Positions 23,589 to 30,991 of a stretch of 32,077 nt of DNA are shown here, in pieces. The translations under genes and the position numbers were made by a program. Every line of letters begins with the position of its first letter. Position 1 is the stretch's first letter. The notes beneath the pieces are model-generated. The model had not been told where the DNA came from. It searched no databases and saw only the letters and a list, made by a program, of their open reading frames with translations. This stretch comes from Treponema sp. Lineage in GTDB: Bacteria; Spirochaetota; Spirochaetia; Treponematales; Treponemataceae. The stretch is from contig JAFZLA010000056.1 of assembly GCA_017551705.1 (NCBI GenBank), positions 1-32,077 of the forward strand. Reading direction: 5' to 3'.

Positions 23589-24171
23589 GTTCCACCAATC
23601 CTTTTGCCAATATCTTGTCTCTAAGCAATTTTTTTGCCCTGAATATATGCGATTTTACTGTGTTTTCAGCCAGCGAAGTGATTTCGCTGATTTCGGAATA
23701 GGAGTTGTCGTAAAAAAAATACAAGTCAAGGACGATCTTGTACTTGTCCGGCAATTCTTTGAGCGATTCGCGCACCGTTTCCATCGTCAAAAGCCGCAGC
23801 TCTTTTTCTTCTGGAGTCAGTCCGTTGTCGGGAAGCAAGCTTTCGTCCGCGATTGAAACGTATTCGGCCCTGCGGTTGACGGCGTTGATGGCCGTGTTGT
23901 AGGCCATGCGCGTCAGCCAGGTCGAAAAAAGCGATTCGCCTCTAAAGGAATCCAGCTTTGTGTAGGCTTTTAGAAAAACGTCCTGGGCAAAGTCTTCGGT
24001 GTCGGCCGGATTCTTAAAGAAACTCATTCCAAGCGCTTCAACGCGTTTTTTGTAGAGCGACATCAATTCGGCAAAAGCCGACGTGTTGCCCGACAAAACT
24101 TCGCGAACAAGTTTGGAGTCTCTTTTGTATGCCGCCTCGCGCTCTTTGTCCGAGGTACGCTGTTTGTTCAT
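23575..24171 (-). CDS. ECF-type RNA polymerase sigma factor
   Basis: A 198-residue sigma-70 family protein of the extracytoplasmic function group. Region 2 (about 30-100) includes DTEDFAQDVFLKAY and FSTWLTRMAYNTAIN; region 4 (about 135-185) has the helix-turn-helix YSEISEITSLAENTVKSHIFRAKKLL split by recognition-helix residues. There is no region 1 or 3 domain, as expected. It overlaps by ATGA with the preceding membrane-protein gene and by 14 bp with the anti-sigma gene, so the three are translationally coupled. It may drive its own operon, but only a weak candidate promoter is seen. Confidence 0.93.
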   Translation of the reverse strand: MNKQRTSDKEREAAYKRDSKLVREVLSGNTSAFAELMSLYKKRVEALGMSFFKNPADTEDFAQDVFLKAYTKLDSFRGESLFSTWLTRMAYNTAINAVNRRAEYVSIADESLLPDNGLTPEEKELRLLTMETVRESLKELPDKYKIVLDLYFFYDNSYSEISEITSLAENTVKSHIFRAKKLLRDKILAKGLVEHEEL

Positions 24172-24515
24172 TTTTTGTCGTGAAAGTCAGGATTGATTTT
24201 GTAAAAAATCAAGAGGCAAACGCCGCAGGCAAGGGGAATCAAGCCGCCGAGCAAGGCGTAAGAAAAGCCGTCAATCATGGCAAAAAGCAGGCTTAGAATG
24301 ATTCCGATTCCTGTAAGCAAAAGGCCCGCCAAAAGCGAGAATGTCTTAAGGTCAAACTCAGGCACCTTGTAGGAGCCTGTGCGAATCCTCAGCTTTGTTT
24401 CGTGGTGGGTCCACAAAAGGTAAAAGAACAAAATCACTCCGCCAATCGCGATTCCTACGATTGGAACTACGGCGATTACAACTTGGGCCGATTGTGAAGT
24501 TATTTCGGAATTCAT
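24168..24515 (-). CDS. Small membrane protein, first gene of the ECF sigma operon
   Basis: A 115-residue protein with three hydrophobic segments (about 11-33, 57-78 and 85-105) and a charged loop with LWTHHETKLRIRTGSY. This His/Glu-rich, Arg-following loop resembles the DUF6249 type of small sigma-associated membrane proteins; the match is from memory and tentative. AGGAG precedes the ATG. It shares an ATGA overlap with the sigma gene, so it is likely a signal-sensing or regulatory accessory of that system. Its function is unknown. Confidence 0.7.
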   Translation of the reverse strand: MNSEITSQSAQVVIAVVPIVGIAIGGVILFFYLLWTHHETKLRIRTGSYKVPEFDLKTFSLLAGLLLTGIGIILSLLFAMIDGFSYALLGGLIPLACGVCLLIFYKINPDFHDKK

Positions 24516-24570
24516 AATATAGTCTCCTCTTGCAAATTAAGACACTTCTAGCGCCTTTTTGTTGCGCCTA

Positions 24571-25068
24571 TTAGTCCAAGAAAATATAGTCGTCAAAGTA
24601 AATGGCGTCCAACTTTCCAAGCGAAAGCTGGCTGTTCATCCGCTCAAGCAAGAGCCTCTTGACTTCTTTTTCGCCTGTCGAAAGAAGCTGGTTCTTGCTT
24701 TTTGTCGAAAAAAATTCGAGCATGTATGAGGCGAACAAATTCTTTTTTGAGACAAGCTCCTCGTAAAAGGCGGAGTCGTCGTTTTGGTAGGAGAGCCAGG
24801 GCGTCACAAGCAGCACCGAGCCGGCTTCCTTTGAGCCTTCGTTGGCAAGAAGCCTTGTACGCAGCGTTCCAAACTCCTTGAATTGCATTTGCTCTTGGCC
24901 GGCGCCCTTTATTTGCTCCGCGCCGCGGGGATCGCTTTTTCGGTAGGCGATTCCGGGCCTTTTTCCCGCTATGAGAGCGATTATTGTTCCCAAAACAATC
25001 AGCGCGGCGACCCCGGCCGCCAAAAGGGGAAGAAGCTTGTTCCAGTCAACTTTTATTTTTAGGCTCAT
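24571..25068 (-). CDS. FliL-like flagellar basal-body-associated protein
   Basis: A 165-residue protein with one N-terminal membrane segment (about 14-36) and a periplasmic domain. The C-terminal pattern, KNQLLSTGEKEVKRLLLERM followed by LGKLDAIYFDDYIFLD, matches the FliL ending of charged helix, then a final beta strand. FliL supports stator function and torque in flagellar motors, here presumably the periplasmic flagella. It overlaps hflX by ATGA, outside any flagellar operon seen here. It could be a FliL paralogue with a specialised role. Identification is from pattern only. Confidence 0.68.
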   Translation of the reverse strand: MSLKIKVDWNKLLPLLAAGVAALIVLGTIIALIAGKRPGIAYRKSDPRGAEQIKGAGQEQMQFKEFGTLRTRLLANEGSKEAGSVLLVTPWLSYQNDDSAFYEELVSKKNLFASYMLEFFSTKSKNQLLSTGEKEVKRLLLERMNSQLSLGKLDAIYFDDYIFLD

Positions 25069-26186
25069 TCCTTGATGATAGCAGAAATCCGCTCCTTTAG
25101 CAAGCCAAGCCCAAGGCCTGTTTTGGCGCTGATTTCTATGGCTCCGTCAAATTGGGCCTTTAGCGACGACAATAAAAGCGCCGCTTGCGCCTTGTCCTCA
25201 AAGGCTTCCAAGGCGTCAATCTTGTTGAGGGCGACAATCGTTTTCTTTTTGCCCGCGCCGATCTCTTCCAAAACGTCCTTGACAGTCTTTGCCTGCGCCA
25301 GCGAGTCGGGGTCCGAGGCGTCAATCACTATCAAAAGCGCGTCGCTTATGGCGGCTTCTTCCAATGTTGACTTAAAGGCGTCAATGAGCTGGTGGGGCAG
25401 GTTTGAGATGAAGCCTACGGTGTCGGTCAAAAGGATTTCGCATCCGGCGATTTTTATCCTGCGGGTGAGCGGGTCCAAAGTGGCAAAAAGCTTGTTCTCA
25501 ACCAGCGTGTCGCTCCCCGTAAGCGCGTTCATCAACGAAGACTTTCCCGCGTTGGTGTAGCCGCAAAGGGCGATTGTTGGGAGCGGTATCTTTTGCCGCC
25601 TTTTTCTTTGCGTGGCGCGGTTTTGGCGTACTTTTTTAAGTTCTTCTTTTAGCTGCTGGATTTTAAGGCGGGTTTGGCGGCGGTCAAGCTCCAACTGCTT
25701 TTCTCCCGCTCCCTTGGAACCGTAGTTTCCGCCCCTTTGCCGCGCCAAATCGCCGTACATGTGGGCCAGGCGGGGCAAAGAATACTCCAAGCGGGCCAGC
25801 TCGACTTGAAGGACGGCCTCCTTTGTAGAGGCGCGGCTTGCAAAAATCCTTATAATCACTTCCTGCCTGTCAAAAACAGGAATTTTGGCAAGCTTTTCCC
25901 AGTTTCGCTGCTTGGTCGGGTCCAGTTCCCAGTCCATTATTATGCAGTCGGCCTCGGCCATTTGGGCCGCATCGCAAATTTCTTTGGCCTTTCCGCTTCC
26001 CATTCCGTAGGCGGGTTGAACGTCCAGGCGCTGCAAAATCATCTGTCCGGCCACTTCCATTCCCAAGGTCCAGACAAGGCCGTCCAGCTCGGCAAGGCCG
26101 CCGGGGTTTTGAAGGAGGGGCAGGCCCACCAAGAAGGCGCGCGTCTTTTTGTTTTGTTCGGCTTGAAGGTCGTAGATTTTCTTCAT
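25065..26186 (-). CDS. hflX: Ribosome-associated GTPase HflX
   Basis: Translational GTPase that splits stalled ribosomes, notably after heat stress. The 373 residues contain the glycine-rich N-terminal HflX domain with GGNYGSKGAGEKQLELDRR, a coiled-coil linker (about 170-195) and the G domain: G1 GYTNAGKS (residues 209-216), G3 DTVGF, G4 LNKID. Length is normal for the short HflX type. A -10-like TAAAAT lies nine bases before the ATG with a weak -35, and no clear Shine-Dalgarno. The FliL-like gene starts on its stop codon, so the two products should be made together. Confidence 0.94.
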   Translation of the reverse strand: MKKIYDLQAEQNKKTRAFLVGLPLLQNPGGLAELDGLVWTLGMEVAGQMILQRLDVQPAYGMGSGKAKEICDAAQMAEADCIIMDWELDPTKQRNWEKLAKIPVFDRQEVIIRIFASRASTKEAVLQVELARLEYSLPRLAHMYGDLARQRGGNYGSKGAGEKQLELDRRQTRLKIQQLKEELKKVRQNRATQRKRRQKIPLPTIALCGYTNAGKSSLMNALTGSDTLVENKLFATLDPLTRRIKIAGCEILLTDTVGFISNLPHQLIDAFKSTLEEAAISDALLIVIDASDPDSLAQAKTVKDVLEEIGAGKKKTIVALNKIDALEAFEDKAQAALLLSSLKAQFDGAIEISAKTGLGLGLLKERISAIIKE

Positions 26187-26240
26187 TTTTGCCCTATTTT
26201 AGCGCCGCGCCGCCTTTTTGGGAAGTGATAAATCTTGTAT

Positions 26241-26309
26241 ATATATAAGTAAGATTTTTTATAGTTGCGCTTGATTTTTTGCCCAAATAAACCGATAATA
26301 TATAAGTAA
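26241..26309 (+). repeat. 12-bp AT-rich direct repeat in a promoter region
   Basis: ATATATAAGTAA occurs at 26241-26252 and 26298-26309, 57 bp apart, in the 132-bp gap between divergent hflX and the large membrane-protein gene. The first copy sits inside an AAATCTT/AAGATTT inverted repeat. It may be an operator pair or a duplicated -10 region. Confidence 0.6.
26279..26306 (+). promoter_or_regulatory. Candidate promoter of the 866-residue protein gene
   Basis: TTGCCC (26279-26284), 16 bp, TATAAG (26301-26306). The start near 26313 leaves only about 6 nt before the ATG at 26319, and no Shine-Dalgarno is present. Confidence 0.4.
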
Positions 26310-26318
26310 TAATAAAGT

Positions 26319-28919
26319 ATGACTAGCGGTCAAAAAACAGCGTTAAGCGTTTTAATTTCTGTGATGCTCTTTGGCGCCTTTGCGGTGGCGGCCTTTGCGG
26401 GATTGTTTTCCGCGATAGACGCGCGCTTTTACGAACCCGCCAAAATATCTCAGATTGACAAAAAGCTCCAAGACATCTCTGCCGCCTACGACGATTATTT
26501 AAAGACCCTCAACGAGCGATTCGCCCTCGGACAAAACGCCTTTCTAAAAAATTCTTCTGTCCAAACTTTTGTCGAAGCCAAGCCTTCCGACCAGGACGTG
26601 CTTTCGCGCGGCGAGGCTTTGGGAGAGCTTAGGTCTGGAACCCAAGGCTTTTTGGGCTTGCGCGTTTTGGACAAAAACCAAAACTCAATCCATTATTCCA
26701 CGTTCCATTCGGACATTTTGCGCCGCGACGAAAAAAACAATTTGACGGCTTACAAAAATTATTTGGAATGCCTTTCTTTGTCAGGAAAAGAAGAAATCGC
26801 CGCGCAAATCGTTTCTTGCTCCGACACCGGCGGCGACTTGAATGCGGGAAAAAAGATTTACTTTGACCAAGAAAACAGGATTGTAATTTCGTTCCCCCTT
26901 TACGACAGGTATTCAGTTTTTAGAGGAAGCGCGATTTTCTACGTCAACGCATTGGACTTTGCCAACGTTCTTCTTAAGAAAAACTTGATTTCAATCGGCG
27001 AGACAGTCAGCTTTTTGTCAAACGGACTTGTCGGAGCGGATTGCCTTTGCGGCTACGCTTTTGGCTTGCCCTCTGTGGGCCAGGAAGACTTTGCCGCCGC
27101 CTTGTTTGACGCTTGGAAAAAGAATTCGGGAGCGGCTGAGCGCCTCCTTTCTTTGGGCGGACAGAGCAAAAACTTCTGGGTTGCCGTAAGCCAAAAGGCC
27201 AAGTCCGGAGTTTTTGTTTGCGGCGTTTACAACGATGAGATTTTCGCGCTGCCGCCGTCGGCCCGCATTTTGATTTTAATTTGCGTCTTTGTTTCGATTT
27301 TCTTGGTTTGCTTTTTGCTTTTAAATTTGCGCCGCGACGACGAGACTGTCATCCGCGAGAGAATAAAGACTTTGCAGCTTGGAGTTGTTGACGAGTACCT
27401 TTCAAAGAAAGAGGAGCTCAACTGGGAAACAATCTCCGGCCGTCGCGACGCCGTCACAAAAGAAATCATACAAAGCCTTGGCGGCCGCGCCAAAAAGCGC
27501 CAGGCCCAAGTTGAGGAATTGATAAACCGCAGCTGGGATGAATTGTTCGCCGCGATGAACTTGCGGCCAAAAGACTCTTCCGGCGGCGCCATGGAGAACG
27601 CCCAAGAAATCAAGGCCATGCTCCAAGAGCTTTTGTCAAACGGCGCCCTTAAGGTTCAGGCCGTCCAAGCGCCCCCTTCTGCGTCAGCCGCCGTCGCTCC
27701 CGCCCCCGCAAAGGCGGCCGCCCTCGAGCCCCAAGAAGCCGAGCCTCTCGAAGAAGTCGAGGAAATTGAAGAAGTCGAAGAAGTAGAAGATGCGGAGCCC
27801 GTCGAAGAAGCAGAAGAAGTCGAAGCCCTTGAAGAGGTTGAAGAGGCTGAACCCGTTGAAGCGCTTGAAAAAGTTGAGGAAGCGGAGCCAGTTGAAGAAG
27901 CAGAAGAAGTCGAAGCTCTTGAAGAGGTTGAAGATGCGGAACCCGTCGAAGAAGCAGAAGAAGTCGAAGCCCTTGAAGAAGTTGAAGAAGCAGAGCCAGT
28001 TGAAGATGCGCAGCCCGTCGAGGAATTTGAATCAGTCGACGCGTCGGACTTCCTTGACGGCATAGAGGACGCGCAAACTGCCGATGACGCCCAGCCCGTC
28101 GAAGAGGCGGAGCCTGTGGAAGACCTTGAAGAAGTCGAATCGTTTGACGAGCTTCACGAAGACCTTAAAAACTTGGCCGCTGACCTTTCCGCAAAAGAAG
28201 AAGGCGACATCGACATTTCCGAAGACGTTTCCGCCGACTTTTTTGCCTTGCGCCCAAAGAAAGAAGGCGCTGACAAAAAGCCCAAAGAGGAGGGCGTTGT
28301 CGGAGACAAGGACCTTGACCCATACACGAACGTCCGCGATTCCTTCGCTCCCAACGACGAGACCGAAGAAGTTGTCAAAAACTTCTCTGTCATTCAACCT
28401 GATTTTACAGACCTTGACGCGCGCGCGGACGATGAAAAAGTCAACGGCACTTTGGAAGGCGAAAAAAGCGATTGGTGCAAGGAACTTTCTCCCGAAGACT
28501 TTGGCGTTTCAGTAAAAGAAGAAAAAGAAGAGTTTTCCGAGCCGCTTGAATTTAGCGCTCCCCAAAACAATGGCTTGGACGACGGAACTGATGTGGCCTC
28601 GACATTCACAACAGAAGCGCCTTCTTTTGACCGCAATCCCAGGATTCATGACGGCGATAAAAACAAGGCGCAAGACGATCCTGTCTCTCTTGCGTCGGCT
28701 CCAGAGGCGGCCGCGATACCTCTTTCAAACACAGAGGCCTTTATGTTCTCGTCATTCGGGCAAAACGCAAAGGCCGCCGAATTGCAAGCCGCCGATTACA
28801 ACGCGATTGTCCAAGACAAGAACGGGGTTTTTTCTATCGTTGACGGCGTGAACACCCAGGGCGTAGTTCAAGACAACTCCTTCAAGCGCTTGGTCGATTC
28901 TGTGTTGAACAACTCATAG
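26319..28919 (+). CDS. Large two-segment membrane protein with Glu/Val repeat tail
   Basis: An 866-residue protein of unknown function. A hydrophobic segment at about 9-30 and another at about 314-335 bracket a roughly 280-residue extracytoplasmic domain, the layout of a membrane sensor; I could not assign that domain. The cytoplasmic side has a helical region (about 345-445), a Pro/Ala linker, then an acidic repeat tract (about 473-570) built from AEPVEEAEEVEALEEVEE-type units, and a long acidic, low-complexity tail. No kinase, GGDEF, HAMP or methyl-accepting signature was found, so it is not a standard chemoreceptor. The tail ends with a short, more ordered segment (about 800-866). It could be a scaffold or envelope-spanning protein. 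A hot-dog thioesterase gene follows with a promoter inside this gene's end. Confidence 0.85.
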   Translation: MTSGQKTALSVLISVMLFGAFAVAAFAGLFSAIDARFYEPAKISQIDKKLQDISAAYDDYLKTLNERFALGQNAFLKNSSVQTFVEAKPSDQDVLSRGEALGELRSGTQGFLGLRVLDKNQNSIHYSTFHSDILRRDEKNNLTAYKNYLECLSLSGKEEIAAQIVSCSDTGGDLNAGKKIYFDQENRIVISFPLYDRYSVFRGSAIFYVNALDFANVLLKKNLISIGETVSFLSNGLVGADCLCGYAFGLPSVGQEDFAAALFDAWKKNSGAAERLLSLGGQSKNFWVAVSQKAKSGVFVCGVYNDEIFALPPSARILILICVFVSIFLVCFLLLNLRRDDETVIRERIKTLQLGVVDEYLSKKEELNWETISGRRDAVTKEIIQSLGGRAKKRQAQVEELINRSWDELFAAMNLRPKDSSGGAMENAQEIKAMLQELLSNGALKVQAVQAPPSASAAVAPAPAKAAALEPQEAEPLEEVEEIEEVEEVEDAEPVEEAEEVEALEEVEEAEPVEALEKVEEAEPVEEAEEVEALEEVEDAEPVEEAEEVEALEEVEEAEPVEDAQPVEEFESVDASDFLDGIEDAQTADDAQPVEEAEPVEDLEEVESFDELHEDLKNLAADLSAKEEGDIDISEDVSADFFALRPKKEGADKKPKEEGVVGDKDLDPYTNVRDSFAPNDETEEVVKNFSVIQPDFTDLDARADDEKVNGTLEGEKSDWCKELSPEDFGVSVKEEKEEFSEPLEFSAPQNNGLDDGTDVASTFTTEAPSFDRNPRIHDGDKNKAQDDPVSLASAPEAAAIPLSNTEAFMFSSFGQNAKAAELQAADYNAIVQDKNGVFSIVDGVNTQGVVQDNSFKRLVDSVLNNS
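27803..28000 (+). repeat. Tandem in-frame repeats coding for an acidic tract
   Basis: Near-identical units of 54 bp (18 codons) begin at about 27803, 27893 and 27947, with a 36-bp extra piece in the first interval. The copies differ by few bases, mostly at third positions, which suggests recent unequal exchange or slippage. Flanking sequence from 27739 to 28150 is more diverged repeat of the same kind. Confidence 0.8.
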
Positions 28920-28933
28920 TTTTTTGCTAAAAT
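28905..28933 (+). promoter_or_regulatory. Promoter of the thioesterase gene, leaderless type
   Basis: TTGAAC (28905-28910), 17 bp, TAAAAT (28928-28933), then 7 bp and the ATG at 28941. The -35 is inside the last codons of the upstream gene. There is no Shine-Dalgarno. Confidence 0.6.
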
Positions 28934-28940
28934 CCCACTT

Positions 28941-29345
28941 ATGAAAATTACCTCAGACCTTATCGTTCGCACTTACGAATGCGATTCCTACGGCCATGTG
29001 AACAACGCCGTCTACGTCAACTATCTTGAATACGGAAGAATGCAGTTTTTAAACGGCATCGGCTTTGACTACAAAAAAATGATGGCGGCCGGCTATTACA
29101 TTTACATCACCCACATCGACATTCACTACAAGGCTTCGGCTTATTTGATGGACAAGCTTTACATCGACGCATGGCCGATAGAGACAGGAGCGGTTAGGGG
29201 AACTTTGCGGCAGGTCATTAGAAAAGAGGACGGAACCGTTTGCGTCGAGGCCGACGTGACTTGGGCAACCGTCACCACACAGGGCCGGCCTTCAAAGCTG
29301 CCCCAAGAATTCTTGGTCCCCGGCTTGTATCCAGATTCACTTTAG
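28941..29345 (+). CDS. Hot-dog fold acyl-CoA thioesterase (4HBT/YbgC type)
   Basis: A 134-residue hot-dog protein that should hydrolyse acyl-CoA or acyl-ACP thioesters. The family signature YECDSYGHVNNAVYVNYLEY (catalytic Asp in the D-x-x-G-H-V-N-N segment) is intact and near the N-terminus, followed by the central helix and beta strands ending in VTWATVTTQGRPSKLP. The length is typical. The substrate chain length cannot be inferred. A leaderless-type promoter lies just upstream. Its last nine bases overlap the 3' end of the convergent gene. Confidence 0.9.
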   Translation: MKITSDLIVRTYECDSYGHVNNAVYVNYLEYGRMQFLNGIGFDYKKMMAAGYYIYITHIDIHYKASAYLMDKLYIDAWPIETGAVRGTLRQVIRKEDGTVCVEADVTWATVTTQGRPSKLPQEFLVPGLYPDSL

Positions 29346-30851
29346 GCAGTTTTGCATCAACTGGACGAACAAGTAAATGTGCTTGTAAACTCCCACTCCC
29401 AATTCCTTGATCGGATGGTCGGCGAATTTGTCCAATTCCTTCCAGTTTATGATAACTTCTCCCTTGGGCTTTGCGTAGTCCTCCAAGAGAGTCTTTGTAG
29501 TCTTCGCTATTGTTATCAAGTTCTTTGTTCCGTCGACCAACATTTGCTTGGCCTCGTCGTTTAGGTCGCCGATAAGGGTTCCGATTATGTTCTTGGCCTC
29601 TTTGTCGCGTTCGGCTCTGGGCATGTGGGTCTTGATTCTGCTTCCGATTTCGGCGTCTTCGGCAATCTTTGCGTCAAAGGCCAAAATTGTGTCGCTGGTT
29701 TCCAATAGCGCGTGGTAGGCGTTTGACATAGGAGCCGAAAGCGCTTGTGTGGACCAAGTTCCGCGCACCAACACCAAGTCTGAGAATTCGCGGACGTCCT
29801 TTTTTACAAAGTCAAGCAAAAAGGCCTTAAAGTAGTTGAGGGGCTGAACATAGTCAAAGGTTCCCAGTCCCTTGCGCTCGTAGATGGCTGAGTTTGTGGC
29901 TGTGTAGTTGGAAAGGCGCTCTATCGAAGTCGTTCCAAAAATCTGTTCCAAAATGCCGTCAATCTTGTTGTTTTGCTGCGTCAAAATCAGGGAACTCAAG
30001 GTCTTTTCGGCGTCGTTTCTTGTCTTGTCAATAAAGTTGTCGACAATCGGCTCTTCGCTGTACGAAAAGTCGGGCATGTAACTTGGGTCTTTTGTAATGA
30101 CCTGTATCATCATTTCAAAGACACGGCTAAGGCGGATTGAATTGATTTTGTTGCAAATTTTTGTCCACAAGTTCAATGTTACCGGCTCGGTTCCTTTTGT
30201 CTCATTAAAGAACTTCATCATGTCCGACCAGTCTTCGCGCTCGGGCAAAAGCCAGGCAACGGCCAAAAAGTCCTTGAGGTCTTCGGCGATGTATTCGGCG
30301 TTGATTTTGTCGAATCTGGGAACGGAAGTGAATTCGCCTTCTTTGAGGGAAGAGTCGAATTTTTTAAGGGTAAAGTAAAAGTCAAAGGAGCAGAAGCTCT
30401 TGAAAATCATGAGCTTTCTGTAAAGGGCCTCTATGCGGGCGATTTTTTCGCCGTTGAACACTTGCAAAAAGAGGTCTATGTTTTGATGGACCTGCGCTTC
30501 CAACTGGTCTATCGGCATTTTTTGCGCCGCTTCCTTGATTCCTTCCTCCGTAAGCGAGTCGATGAGCTGGTGCTCTTTTTCGTTGAGGGAATAGTTGACG
30601 GCCAAGGCCTTCATGCGGGCAGGGTTTTCCTGCGCCATGAACATCGCTTTTGCAGGGAAAATGGCCTTGTAAATGTCGTAAAACAATTTTGCGAACGCGG
30701 GCAGAACTTCGTCGTTTTTGTAAAAGTGATATCTAGCCTTTGAAAGGTTCTTGGCGATTTGCTTTATTCGGCGCTTTTTTTCGGCGTCAGGGTCATCTGA
30801 TTTGAAAAGCGATGACAACAACTTTGCAAAAAAACTTTGTGATTCTGCCAT
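29337..30851 (-). CDS. Spirochaete protein, probably DUF5312 family
   Basis: A 504-residue mostly helical protein without a signal peptide or membrane segments. It starts with a basic amphipathic stretch (FFAKLLSSLFKSDDPDAEKKRRIKQI) here quoted in part as FFAKLLSSLF. I recognise it tentatively as the DUF5312 type known from treponemes; no function is established for that family as far as I know. It probably is cytoplasmic. A consensus TATAAT sits nine bases before its ATG with TTGCAT 17 bp upstream, and there is no Shine-Dalgarno, so the mRNA should carry almost no leader. It converges with the thioesterase gene with a 9-bp overlap. Confidence 0.75.
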   Translation of the reverse strand: MAESQSFFAKLLSSLFKSDDPDAEKKRRIKQIAKNLSKARYHFYKNDEVLPAFAKLFYDIYKAIFPAKAMFMAQENPARMKALAVNYSLNEKEHQLIDSLTEEGIKEAAQKMPIDQLEAQVHQNIDLFLQVFNGEKIARIEALYRKLMIFKSFCSFDFYFTLKKFDSSLKEGEFTSVPRFDKINAEYIAEDLKDFLAVAWLLPEREDWSDMMKFFNETKGTEPVTLNLWTKICNKINSIRLSRVFEMMIQVITKDPSYMPDFSYSEEPIVDNFIDKTRNDAEKTLSSLILTQQNNKIDGILEQIFGTTSIERLSNYTATNSAIYERKGLGTFDYVQPLNYFKAFLLDFVKKDVREFSDLVLVRGTWSTQALSAPMSNAYHALLETSDTILAFDAKIAEDAEIGSRIKTHMPRAERDKEAKNIIGTLIGDLNDEAKQMLVDGTKNLITIAKTTKTLLEDYAKPKGEVIINWKELDKFADHPIKELGVGVYKHIYLFVQLMQNCLK

Positions 30852-30860
30852 AATTCTAAA

Positions 30861-30889
30861 ATTATAATGTATAGAAGAAAAATATGCAA
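30861..30889 (-). promoter_or_regulatory. Promoter of the probable DUF5312 gene
   Basis: Minus strand: TTGCAT (30889-30884), 17 bp, TATAAT (30866-30861), then nine bases before the ATG at 30851. The predicted leader is 2-3 nt. Confidence 0.65.
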
Positions 30890-30929
30890 TAGTTTTGAGC
30901 GGCGTTTTTTTATCGGCAAGGCCGCGCTA

Positions 30930-30958
30930 TTGCAAAAGGAAGCGATGCGATATATAAT
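30930..30958 (+). promoter_or_regulatory. Promoter of the PnrA-like lipoprotein gene
   Basis: TTGCAA (30930-30935), 17 bp, consensus TATAAT (30953-30958). The start near 30965 gives a leader of about 27 nt with GGAGG at 30976-30980. This is a conventional, probably strong promoter. Confidence 0.75.
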
Positions 30959-30991
30959 GATTTTACATTTTTCATGGAGGATCATCATAAA

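Noticed and set aside
27656-28063. Minus-strand ORF rich in Ser/Thr/Ala repeats
   Set aside because: It is the antisense image of the acidic repeat tract; its repeats follow from codon repetition on the + strand, and it has no ribosome site.
27790-28065. Lys/Leu-rich + strand ORF in another frame of the repeats
   Set aside because: A frame shadow of the same repeated codons in the 866-residue gene.
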